From positions 158,355,741 to 158,419,740 of the forward strand of contig CM041465.1 in NCBI GenBank assembly GCA_023213395.1: DNA of 64,000 nt, given 5' to 3'. A program made the translations under genes and the position numbers. Positions 34,756 through 44,613 of this stretch are shown here, in pieces. Source of the DNA: Cycas panzhihuaensis (Eukaryota; Cycadophyta). Position 1 is the stretch's first letter. Each line of letters opens with the position of its first letter. The notes below the pieces were generated by a model that was not told the origin of the DNA, did no database searches, and saw only the letters and a program-made list of their open reading frames with translations.

Positions 34756-36755
34756 GGTGATGATGAAGAAGTAGAAGAGATGATAGAAGTATGTACCACT
34801 AACACATGTGGCTAGTACACCTAGCGCAGCAGGGATATAGAAATGATTGTTATGATGAGAAGCAAGCAATGATTAACTATTTTTTAACAATTAAAAAAAA
34901 TGAATATAAGTAATGATGCAAGAATGAGGCCTAATGTAGAGCTGGCAAAGAGTGGTGATGTGTCATGCCACTAACCTCTCACTTATGTCCAAATATAGGT
35001 GAAGTTTCGATGCCTAAGGCTTCTAGTATATGATTAGGGCCTTCACCTGCGATACCTGCACCTGCGCTTGGTGATGAAATCTGAGTCACAGTGGAGCCCA
35101 GGTACTCCCAGTCCTCACCCAGTTCACCAATGAGCAGTTATATACCTCCTCCGAAGAGTCAAACTGTACTGCGTATCCCACGGCTATGATGGATATTGGA
35201 CCGGGTTAATTTTAATCTTGCATTAAGGTTTTCAGTTTTCCTAAGTGGTTATCAAGATTATCCCTGATTGGAGGCCGTAGGTATGGCTAACCTGTCCCTC
35301 CACCACTATTCTGGTTAAGACCAGACCTAGTATGAAACTCACACCTCCCTTAGGGCCTGGACTTTGACCAGCCTTGGTCTATTTCAACTAAGGCAAGTGT
35401 GCGCACAAGTTAAGAACTGGTAGTATAGATCGTATAGATGAGATTCTTTTTAGGAATAGTGTAAGATGTTTCCGTATAACTGAAAACTGAAATAGAAACT
35501 TGCTAAATGTGCTTGCTTGCTTTTCGTGCTTGCTTTATTGTTATTGCTGCTTTTATGATGCTTTATTATTGTTGTTGCTTTTGTGATGATTTATTGTTTT
35601 CGCTACTTTTGTGATGCTTTATGCTATGTGTGCAAATAGAAAAGCATGCTAGATTTAGTAGGGGAACTGGATGTTACTTCCGATCCAAGGTTTCCCTTAC
35701 TTTAGTACAATGTTTCCAAATATGATTTAGGAAGTTTTGATACAAAAACCACAATGGGCTAAAAAGTGGATCAACTTACTGCTAAAATGATAATTTTTCT
35801 AAATCTATATGCATGTTATTTTGCCATATTTTGTGATTTTTTCACAAAATTTACAAATAATGATAAATGGGCAAATTTTTAGAAATTACAAATATGAAGG
35901 CCTAAATGATGAAATCTAAATTTATGATAGAAGGAAAGAGTGTTCAGAATGTCATTTCTGATAAAGTTGTGAAGTCATATTTCAGAAAAGGCACAAAAAC
36001 CTTTTTGCCCAAAAAAGCACCAAAGTAAAATCATGCCAGATCAACTATCTCGGACTCTGGACTTCAATATTTTAAAAGTTGCACTTTGACATGTACATTA
36101 ACTTTTCCTTCTGCACCATCTGCAAACTCTACCAAAAACTTACCCAAAATGCCCTTGCAAGGTCCTTTGTGGGGTTGAGTAGGCAAAATCAGCAACTGTG
36201 AGAAAACTGCATAGATCTCACTAACCAGTAGATGAAATTTGATTATATTTGTCTTAAATTAATTTTAAGACATAAATATGTCAGATCCCTTAATAAAACT
36301 TTTATATCTTCAGCTTATAATTGAAGGATTTCATTAGGAAAAGTGCTTTAAATCACTTATCCATAAAATTTACCCTTTTTGTCATAGCCAAAACTTGTTG
36401 TTGTAGGCTGAATCTGAAGTTTCTCTAGAAGACAAAAATGATCCTCTAGTGAAGGCAACCTTGCATACAAAATTTCATTCTGAGATGGTTGAATTTTTAT
36501 GAAAATTTGGACCTTTAATGCTTCCGGGACTATTCCGGCAGTTGAACGGCTTCAAAAATCTGTATTCTTCACCTCTGAATTTCTTCACACATGGAAAAAG
36601 TAGTAACATGAAAAATACTATAATTTTATGCTCTCAAAATATTAAAAAATAATAAATGCACTCTCAATACTTCACATTGAAGGTGAAGGAGAGGCAAAAT
36701 GACTCCATGTAAGTGGAATGAAGTGAATAGATCCCTTTCTAGCTTTGATACCACG
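34756..36755 (-). other. E6 leader (2.0 kb), with 28-bp repeats and primer site
   Basis: No ORF support. Three 28-bp units at 35531-35558, 35559-35586 and 35587-35614 (core TGCTTTATT...GCTTTTGTGA) plus a partial fourth. The primer site TGGTATCAAAGCTAG is the complement of 36739-36753, two bases from the LTR. The leader is longer than in most copia elements, so an undetected insertion is possible. Confidence 0.7.
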
Positions 36756-37067
36756 TGAAGGAAGGATGGATCTAGGAGATAAATCACTCACATGCACACA
36801 ATGGCAATGGAGAATGAAAAAGAAGATGAAACAAGATATGAGAGCAAGTTTGGAGGTGAGAATGAATAATAACTCCCTCCTTGAGATTTCAACTTTTATT
36901 ATTGAGGGTGAGCATTAGGGTTAGGATTTTCTTGCCTAATGACATGAACCTGAAATTACATCTAAATGTACATAAAGTACATTTCATTAAGAGACTAATG
37001 CTAATAATATATCCTAAGGTCACATAATTAATCTACACAAATGACCTTGATACATTAACCTCTTGTA
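36756..37067 (-). repeat. E6 5' LTR
   Basis: Pairs with 29459-29770. Followed by the duplicated target ctagg at 37068-37072. Confidence 0.93.
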
Positions 37068-37072
37068 CTAGG

Positions 37073-37550
37073 ATCCCCATAAAATTTTGTATCCTGGCTA
37101 TCTAGTATGTAATGATAAGAGCAATAATCCTCCTCACTACTGGGATTCCATTTGCTACTTGAATTTCCTCAATCGAAATCTTGTGCTAATCTATCTGATC
37201 AATGAATATAGTTAAATAAGTGCTACATGCCATCTAGGATTCCTCATCTATCACTCTGATGAGGAAAACCCTCTCCCTGTGCAGCTCACTCATAGGATCC
37301 TCCCTACATCCCTTAAAGTGACCTCCAAATCTCCTATAGCCTGAACTCTGAATACATGGCACCCTAGAACCCAACAACTCACAAAATCATATAGTACCTC
37401 ATGCTCCATCACTAACTGAGTCAAATCACTCAACCTTGCCAGGTCGTACGCTCGTAGTATCCCCCATCTAGCCTTGTCTAGCTGATTAACTAGTTCATTG
37501 ATGGTCGCTCTCTTATTTTCACGAGTCTCTACTCTCTCCAAGGCCTACAT
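37073..37550 (-). pseudogene. E4 antisense ORF, N-terminal part, plant-mobile-domain-like
   Basis: Minus-strand frame with a likely start ATG at 37550, followed by a TAG where CAG is likely. The segment DLARLSDLTQLVMEHEVLYD, then SCWVLGCHVFRVQ and GDLEVTLRDVGRIL fits the plant mobile domain pattern (L-x-x-L-V-x-x-W ... H-x-F ... G-E-x-x-V-T-L-x-D-V-x-x-L-L). A frame change near 37290 leads to a coding-like stretch, GNSSSKWNPSSEEDY and ILDSQDTKFYGD, that runs in phase through the E6 junction. Additional antisense ORFs between pol and the 3' LTR are known in Tat elements, some reported with this domain. The alternative is a captured host gene. Domain call is by eye. Confidence 0.6.
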
Positions 37551-37905
37551 TGCAATAATTTTAATCAGTTAGAATCATTTTTAAGTCAGAAACTTCATAT
37601 TTGTTAAGTAATGTTTCTTGAAATTTCAAAAATATATTTAACAAATCAAAAAACATAGTTTCACAGTGAAAAATATGATTTCTCAATGAAAAATATGACT
37701 TCCTTCAATGGCCTAAACACTGAAATCATGTTTTTCACTGGTTTGTCACATTTTTTATTTGGAAATCATATTTTTAATACAATGTCCACTTTTTACACTG
37801 TATTATTGCAATTTTCATCTATAAATCAAAAAATTAAAAAAATTGAAGCCCTCCACTCACTGAGTACCTTACTTTTTGATCAATTATGACCTCTAAGATG
37901 CTATG
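37551..37905. other. E4 3' region between antisense ORF and E7
   Basis: AT-rich, non-coding. Contains several short GTGAAAAATATGA / TTTTTCACT-type words (37660-37730) also found in the E4 LTR near 14275-14365, possibly chance. 37901-37905 (ctatg) is the left target duplication of E7. Confidence 0.6.
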
Positions 37906-38231
37906 TGTCACAGGTTGCCGTTACACCAAAAACCCCGGGGTGATTTGGGAAGAGGACTTCCTTGTGATAGTTAGTGTCACGCGCTCCAACACTCCCTCGT
38001 CACAAGGAGTCAGTTGTACCTATACGGCATTACATGTCCACCACGACGTTCCTCAGTGCCACCCAACAAACACCTTCACATATCTCTAGGTGCGCTACTG
38101 CGGTACACAAGATCGGTTTTGAACCATGGTCACTTTGATATCACTTGTCACAGGTTACCGTTACACCAAAAGCCCCGGGGTGATTTGGGAAGAGGACTTC
38201 CTTGTGATAGTTAGCGTCACGCGCTCCAACA
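37906..38231 (-). mobile_element. E7: TRIM, 326 bp, with 86-bp LTRs
   Basis: Two 86-bp direct repeats (37906-37991 and 38146-38231) start TGTCACAGGTT and end CTCCAACA, with three transitions between them. Read on the minus strand, the 5' LTR (38146-38231) is followed by TGATATCAAAGTGACC, a Met-tRNA-type primer site (38128-38143), and the 3' LTR is preceded by GACGAGGGAG, a polypurine tract. The interior of 154 bp codes for nothing. Flanks ctatg (37901-37905 and 38232-38236) match perfectly. It must have moved with another element's proteins. The size matches the smallest plant TRIM/SMART class. Confidence 0.95.
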
Positions 38232-38639
38232 CTATGGAGCTAATACCCTATCCAAAGGAGCTTGTAATCCCGTTGAAATGCAGAGAGACCATCTTAGAAA
38301 CTCTCTTTTCCTCCTCCTTTTGTCCATAAAAATGAAACCTTTCTTTACCATTTTTCTTTTATATGGGGGGGCCTTCTTGCCCTTTTTGCTTGTTGAATCT
38401 TCCAAGCTATCTGCTGAGTTTATCAAAGTGAAATATATTCCAATTTAATTGCAATTTCCTTTAAATTTGCACTAAAGCATCAAAACTATATGCTTTCACC
38501 TTGATAAAGCTCTAAATAGTGTTTTATGAAATGAAAAGAGGGTTATCCGAGCTCTTTTTCCCCTTTGGAATTTGGATAGGTTGTTGAATCCTATTTCACA
38601 CAATAATCTATCATATTTACCTTTAAAGGGACTTAACTC

Positions 38640-39095
38640 TGACCTTTCATTTACCTATTGATGAGTCTAAACTATGGTAGGATTATAACTCTGAGTTTTC
38701 ATTTACCTATTGATGAGTCAAAACTATGACAAGATTATAACTCTAAGTTTCTATTTACTTGTTAAAGAGTCTAAACTATGATAAGGCATTCACTTTAAAC
38801 CTTCTTTCACCTGTTAATGAGCTAAAACTATAATAGGATTGATGCTTCGAGGCCTCCATACCTATTAATGAGCCTAAACTATAACAGGGATCCCTTTGAA
38901 TTTGATCGTTAATAAGGTTAAAAGATGATAATCAACCTCGAAAACCCTCACTCCATTAACAAGGCTAAACTATAATGTGTTTACTCTAAAAAGTCACATG
39001 TTAACGAGCTTAAACTATGGCAGTCTATCCTCTTTGCTTTGGCAAAAAGATTTCACTCCAAAAAGTCATTTATTAATGAGCTTAAACTATGACAG
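38640..39095 (+). repeat. ~50-bp periodic array with core TAATGAGCTTAAACTATGG
   Basis: About nine units at roughly 38659, 38709, 38760, 38813, 38864, 38908, 38956, 39000 and 39071. Each carries a core like (A/G)TTAA(T/C)GAG(C/T)(C/T)TAAACTAT(G/A) followed by about 30 variable bases. Related cores occur at 25779, 25849, 27240-27310 and 27816, and a similar GATGACGTAAACTATGG inside each copy of the LTR (about 14040, 39845, 55035). Confidence 0.85.
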
Positions 39096-39178
39096 TCCTT
39101 CCTTTTTACTCCAAAAAAAAGACTTCCCTCTGATATGTGGTTAACAAGAGATGAAATATAACCAGTTGTACAATAAAG

Positions 39179-39443
39179 GCCCATCTAGTTTATGGGCATT
39201 TGGTGATGAAGTCCCATCTAGTTTGTGGGCAATAGGTAGTGTTTGTTCGAAGTTGAAAGTCTGGTCTAGTTGATGGGTATTAGGTACATTTTTTGTAATA
39301 GTTAACACCTAGTTCTTTTAGGTAATTTGACAAATACCCAATCCTTTTGGGTTGGTTTTCAGAGACAATATATGCCCAGTCCTTTTGGGCAAAGGATCTA
39401 AATGATATCTCTTTTAGTTAGGATTACTCAGTCCTTTTGAGTA
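39179..39443 (+). repeat. Series of short stem-loops with constant 7-nt loop
   Basis: Stem-loops at 39179-39197 (GCCCAT / ATGGGC, loop CTAGTTT), 39213-39229 (CCCAT / GTGGG, same loop), 39307-39323 (ACCTA / TAGGT, loop GTTCTTT), 39336-39352 (ACCCA / TGGGT, loop ATCCTTT), 39373-39391 (TGCCCA / TGGGCA, loop GTCCTTT) and 39425-39443 (TACTCA / TGAGTA, loop GTCCTTT). A weaker seventh is at 39261-39277. Spacing is irregular, 29-52 bp. Confidence 0.85.
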
Positions 39444-39630
39444 AGTTTACCAGTAGAAACTTTCTGAAATCAAGTTGTAATACGAATCTAATCTCATTAT
39501 GGAGAAGTATCACCTCATCATCCATACATTTCATATAGTTTCTATCACTTTCAATAAAGTGACAAATATCCGTGTCACTACCACCTCTCACCATCCTATG
39601 TCTCTTTCTAGAATAGGAGCTTCAGGTGTC

Positions 39631-39641
39631 AAGGGGGTAAA
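39631..39641 (+). other. E4 polypurine tract
   Basis: AAGGGGGTAAA ends directly at the start of the 3' LTR. Confidence 0.8.
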
Positions 39642-42027
39642 TATTTTATCAAAACCTAGCCATTCATTTGCATTTGGATTATACCGATAAATTGGTGTAT
39701 GTTATATGGTTATATTGATTATGATTGATGTATTTTGATTGTATTTGATGGATTGGGTCTTATTTTATTGAAATGGTGCATGATTTTTTATTGATAGAAT
39801 GTAATGAATGATGATGTAGTTTGCATTCTTGCTATTATTCGTCGATGACGTAAACTATGGAAAAAAAAATTTCTTTATGATCAACTTAACCTCATGACTT
39901 CTTTCAAAGTTTGGTATTTTTTAATCTTATTTTCAAGATTTCACCCATAATTTCATCATTTATCACTCTTTGGGCCTGTAATTAATGCATTTTACCTTAT
40001 TCTAGATTTGTTTAATCTTTAATAAACTCATTTTTATGATTAAATTCTTACTAAATGTTATTTTTTATCATTTTTTAATCAAATTTTTACTTTACTAAAA
40101 TTGTGTTTTTCACCCTATCAAAAACATGACTGATCAAATTTTTGGTAGGTGAAAAATATGACCGATCACTTTTTTCGCTATCATGCAATGAAAAATTAGG
40201 CATATCGCCAAAGGTTTTGTATGCTATCACCTAGATTCAATGGGATTTGATCCTCTTGATGCCTAAAAGTGTAAAAAGGTCATTGTTGATTGTAAATAAA
40301 GAGAAGAGAACTGATTTTTGCTCTAGTATTGTGAGATTTTTATGAAGTTTTTGGAGATTTCTTTAGGACTACTACTATGACTTTGAAAACTTGATTTTCT
40401 TAGGATTATTAGGTAAAATCTTGAAGAAGTTTTGTTGTTGTATTGCTACTACTCAATTGTTGATAATCTAAGCTTCTATTTTCTTGGATCTTCATTAGTT
40501 TTATGCTTCAAACTTCTCTTGATTTGGTAAGATCTTTCCTATTGAGTTTCAAATTTGTTTCTTGGTGTTTTGAAGGTAATTTTTGCTCAGAAATATTTTT
40601 TTCCTTGGTTGATTATTGTTGTACTCTTGTTTATATTTTTAATACTAAAATATACATTGAACGATTAGCCCTTTATGGGGTTCCTTAAGGGTAGACTAGG
40701 GTGGGGTATGGTCATCTCTCCACTATATATCTAGCTATACAACAATTTATATTTTAGTTGGATTGCCACTCTCTTTTAGCATTCTTTAGATCTAGTTTGG
40801 CCTCTTTATATTATTATTCTTCCTTCTTTGGTCTTGCTTCGAAGGAAAGTATGTAGGAAAGTTGGTCAAGTAAAAAGAAAATTGTCATTCTGATGCATTC
40901 TTTACAATAGGAAAGAAGTGTTTCTCTTATATTTATTATTGTATGCACATTTATTTTCAAGTTAGCTCTTATATCTTGAGAATAAAAAGTTGATGATGTT
41001 GTTTGGTTGAACTATATCTGATTTTAGTTTTATATTAGGTTTAAAGATTCTTTTTGGAGCTCTTACTACTCCAATTGTAATAAAACCTTTGGTGACTAGT
41101 TTTGTGTGGATGATTAATGTTTAGATTTATGATTTATCCATCATCTCATAGGTTTGAAAACTATCAAAAAAATAGTAGTAGTTTCTCTTAAGAATCTCTT
41201 AATTTTGGTGTATTATTTCATTACTTTTTAAGAGGATTAGTTATATGCATCAAGGTTAGAGCATATTGGATAGTTGTGCATGTTGATTGGTCTCTTTTAA
41301 AAGAAATTTACATAAAAAATCACATAGTGAATTTTAGATTTTGTGTAACATCATCCCTTTTGAAATGAATCATGCATGTTGCATATAGGAAATTTATCTC
41401 ATAGTTGCATATGCATCTTTCATTAAAAAAATAAACAAACAAATAAAAATGACTTGCATGCATAGTTTCTAGTTTGCTTGCCTTTACTTTCATAAAAAAA
41501 ATAGAAAACAAAAGGTTTATGTGAGTTTAATCTTGTAGTTTCTTTGATTGTATTATCTTACTCTCTTGGCTTCGTATCTTTTCAGTCATACCAAAACCTG
41601 GAAACCAAAATAAGACAAACTATATTTCTATTAGCTTACCCTCTCCTACATCTTAGTAAAACTCAAAAGGTTGAAATAATTATGCAAGAGGAATCCTTAG
41701 GAAGAATATTGAAGATATTGTAAGTACAATTTCGAACTTATAACTCCTTCATCAAGTCATGTAGGTTAGTAAATTCTATCACCCCATTTCATATCCATGC
41801 CTTTCACCGTATCCACTCACACTTAGGTAGACGACATTACTAGGCGAAGACTCCTCCTTAGGAGTTGGGCAAATATGGTCCTTTAGGTCCTCTTGAACTT
41901 TGTATCTCCAAATTGTAATCATAAAGGAAATCGAGAGATATTAAGTTTAGGTCCTCCCTAGGGCCCAACCACCTTTTTGGTGACATTGTTGAGGATTAAT
42001 CCTAAGAACCCCCTAGAACATCCACCA
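39642..42027 (+). repeat. E4 3' LTR (2386 bp)
   Basis: Starts TATTTTATCAAAACC (TG decayed to TA), ends CATCCACCA. Followed by tctac (42028-42032), the right target duplication, then E3 gag. Aligned to the 5' LTR it shows many transitions and small indels, clearly more than in the E6 or E8 LTR pairs, so E4 is older than both. Confidence 0.92.
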
Positions 42028-42424
42028 TCTACTATGGAAGAAGTAGCTTTAGGTGACTTTTCCTTTACAACTTTAACTCAACACTGGCTCTTTATATGGC
42101 TAGCCTTTCCACATCTCTAGTATACGAAGGGTCTCTGCCTAGAGATTTAAATTTTTCTCCAGATTTTGGTTATATGTTCCTAGGCCTTTATTAGTTGCAA
42201 TCCAAAATTTGACCTCTCATCACTAATGCTTCTTTCAAATGATCCTTAAAAAAATTTTACCTTGTCTCTTCTAATAGCAAGGTGGTAACAATATCATCAA
42301 ATTTTAGGATGGTAGTAGTTGTGATACTAATTGTTATCATAAGATTATCCTAGGAATCATGAAGTGAATATAACAAGGTAATACACTTATCTTCTTTAGA
42401 TATTATTATCCCAACTGAAACAAG
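42028..42424 (-). pseudogene. E3 gag, C-terminal half with zinc knuckle
   Basis: Minus strand. Beginning at the E8 junction the frame reads SVGIIISKEDKCITLLYSLHDS (a copia gag segment), then TTTILKFDDIVTTLLLEE. A knuckle lies near 42080-42120: Y-x-R-C-G-K-A-S-H-I-K-S-Q-C, that is CCHC with the first Cys changed to Tyr and a stop at Trp. The frame continues in phase across E4 into the protease at 13835. Ends at the duplicated target 42028-42032. Confidence 0.87.
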
Positions 42425-42785
42425 TGTTAAGAACAACATGGAAAGCATTTATCAACAAACACCCATCAATATGAATGGACAAGGACCACAATGAATTAAC
42501 TTAACATCAACAGATTACATCAGAACACCAACTATACTAGGGACTCTATATGAGTCTCCATGATAACTTGTATGGCATATACCATCTCAACCACTTTTAT
42601 ATACTAAGTGGGTAGGAGATCACACTATAGATCTAATGCATGTGGGACTATTACCTTTACTCTAACTAATGACATTACACTACTAACTTCACCAATAATG
42701 TTATAATGACAAATGAGTCTTACCCTCTAATACTTGAGACTATTGACCCTAAGACTCACACAACATTAAATATTATATTCTAACA
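42425..42785 (-). repeat. E8 3' LTR
   Basis: Plus strand TGTTAAGAAC to ATTCTAACA. Pairs with 46529-46889. Confidence 0.93.
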
Positions 42786-43159
42786 CCTCCTCTTAATGTT
42801 TAATGGTTGAACTAAGGACAATTTGACATGACTTACACACATTGACATAGGACTTATCTTGAATTTGAGACTATAGAAACATGACAAAACTAACATAGAA
42901 CTTGACTTGGCTTGTCTTTGAAGTGATGCTTGAACTTCCATCTCTTGAGTCTTGGAATCTTTTTTATGATGATGTCTTGAGCTTTGTCTTCATCTAATGT
43001 ACTGCAAAACGTGTATGTCTTGTTTACTATGCTGTATCATGTTTCCTATTTGATTAATCTTCCTGTGTACTCCTGTGAGATATATGGTTGTTCTGGAATG
43101 ATTATGAAGTAAATTGACTTCTCCTTGTCTATTTCCAAATTTGTTAAGATGATTGACTT

Positions 43160-43905
43160 TTAAATTCATTGATCACTACCTTGAAAGGGAATGAGTAATA
43201 ATGATCCATTTCTAAATCTCCCTTGTTTAAGATACTTTGTTCCTCTTATGTTATACAGGGAATTCGTTGTGCCAAGAATGATGAGAGCCTTCATTATGCT
43301 CATATGCATGTATTTCCCTATTACTGTTGCACAAATGTAAAACATTACTTTGATATGATTGAGCTTCAAGGTCAAGAAGCCTATCAAAAACCTGTAGTGA
43401 TCTTGATGCATAAGGTTTTGATTATATGATATTCTTCCTATGTTTCTTCTTTCTTTGGAAGAACCTTCTAATGACCTTGTAGGATATGTTATCATAATTT
43501 GGATTCTCTTAAAGATGAACATAGAGGTTGAATTGAGAGATATTATAGAAAATCTCCAATACATGCATATCAGTATGTATCCGGACGTCACTTGTATCCT
43601 GGTCATAAATCTGTTGGCACAAACTAGGATGATATTATCCATACCTTTTGTTAGGCAACTTGTGTCTCTATGAACTATTACCGGTAAAGATTGATGCTTA
43701 GAATCTTCAGCCTATAAAGTTGGTTCTTTGATGAGACTTAAGGTATTTGATGGATTCAAGACTTTGTTATGTTGCTTTTCCTTTTTTTCTTTCCTCTTCA
43801 ATTTCTTCCTTTGATTCTTTGCCCTTTTGATACTCTGCTACACTTCTTCAGGTCCTTTTTCATGCACTTCTGTCAGCAGTTTCTAGGCATCCTCAACTGA
43901 GTCGG
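43160..43905 (-). other. Unrecognised coding-like stretch in E8
   Basis: Minus strand, two frames. One frame (43166-43642) is open for 158 codons. A neighbouring frame, ignoring stops at Gln-like positions, reads IIQSKPYASRSLQVFDRLLD and NREIHAYEHNEGSHHSWHNE, which looks more like real protein. A basic stretch, KNQRKKLKRKEKKEK, precedes it (about 43790). No copia motif was found. It may be a second captured fragment or a diverged part of gag. No function assigned. Confidence 0.4.
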
Positions 43906-43909
43906 TATT

Positions 43910-44266
43910 TTATAAAACCTGGATAATGAAGTGATAGGAATAAGGAAGGTTACCCTTATCAAAGGGTGCAAGTATTATGTCAATGACAATTCTATTTTTC
44001 TTTTTAAAAGTTTCCTCCCCTTCTTTGTGAGCCATTTCAATATCCATAATTGTTTTCCAAAGTTTCTTTAGTACGAATATGCTCTCTATCTTGATTCTCC
44101 AAAAATGAAAATTAGTTCCAATATATTTGGGCAAAGGAAATGGGAGATCTAATAGCCAATATTCATTTCTTTCTAGCATAAAAGTGATAATGTCACTTAG
44201 CTCCATGAAGAAAACATTGACTTGAGTGCAACTACTTTGTCCAGAACAAATACTCTGTGATCCCAA
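43910..44266 (-). pseudogene. E8 gag-like fragment
   Basis: A 118-codon minus-strand frame. Residues about 45-75 read LPKYIGTNFHFWRIKIESIF, then VLKKLWKTI, the copia gag N-terminal pattern (F-x-G-x-N-F-x-x-W-x-x-K-M-x-x-x-L ... L-W). It lies downstream of the primer site in the right orientation, but 2.2 kb away because the captured sequence intervenes. The rest of gag is not recognised. Confidence 0.65.
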
Positions 44267-44613
44267 TGCTGCTAACTATTTTGAAAAATAAATACCTGAG
44301 AGCAATCCACACTATTTTGTCCTAGCACTAATTTTTTATAGTTCCTATGCATAAAATATAACAGTCAGAATAAGATCCTTGCCTTCAGCAAACATCAGTC
44401 TTCAAATAACAGTACTCATAACAAGTACTTAAGCAATCTTGCCTTCAATCTAGAATTTTGGTATACCTCCCATGTACTTCTATAGAGTCAGATTTCACCA
44501 GAATAGGGTGCAGGTTGCTGTACTAAGATGTTGATAGCAGTAACAGTGGTTGAGTCGATGATTTATAGGGTTGAGAATCAGTTAGCCCTAGCCTTTCAAG
44601 ATATAGCTCAGTG

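Larger units (their letters stand above)
29459..37067 (-). mobile_element. E6: Ty1/copia element, complete structure, inside E4
   Basis: LTRs of 312 bp at 29459-29770 (3') and 36756-37067 (5') differ at about 11 positions (3.5 percent, mostly transitions). Perfect 5-bp duplication ctagg at 29454-29458 and 37068-37072. Primer site, gag, protease, integrase, RT, RNase H and polypurine tract follow in copia order on the minus strand. A 2-kb leader precedes gag, longer than usual. Many stops remain, but the RT keeps a 196-codon frame. It interrupts the antisense ORF of E4. Confidence 0.95.
13836..42027 (+). mobile_element. E4: Tat-like Ty3/gypsy element with 2.4-kb LTRs and three insertions
   Basis: LTRs at 13836-16214 and 39642-42027 share ends (TG or TA start, CCACCA end). 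Inside, in order: primer-like site, gag, protease, RT, RNase H, integrase, a second RNase H (archaeal-like), an antisense ORF, repeat arrays and a polypurine tract. Extra RNase H and large non-coding 3' space with repeats and additional ORFs are known for the plant Tat lineage. Flanks gctac and tctac match at 4 of 5 bases and interrupt E3. Removing E5, E6 and E7 leaves about 17.7 kb, a size usual for Tat elements. A second copy is E11. Confidence 0.88.

Noticed and set aside
37906-38231. Cassandra-type TRIM carrying 5S rRNA
   Set aside because: No 5S rRNA-like sequence seen in the 86-bp LTR.
38640-39443. CRISPR-like repeat-spacer layout
   Set aside because: Units are diverged, the context is a plant retrotransposon and no cas genes exist; these are element-borne repeats.
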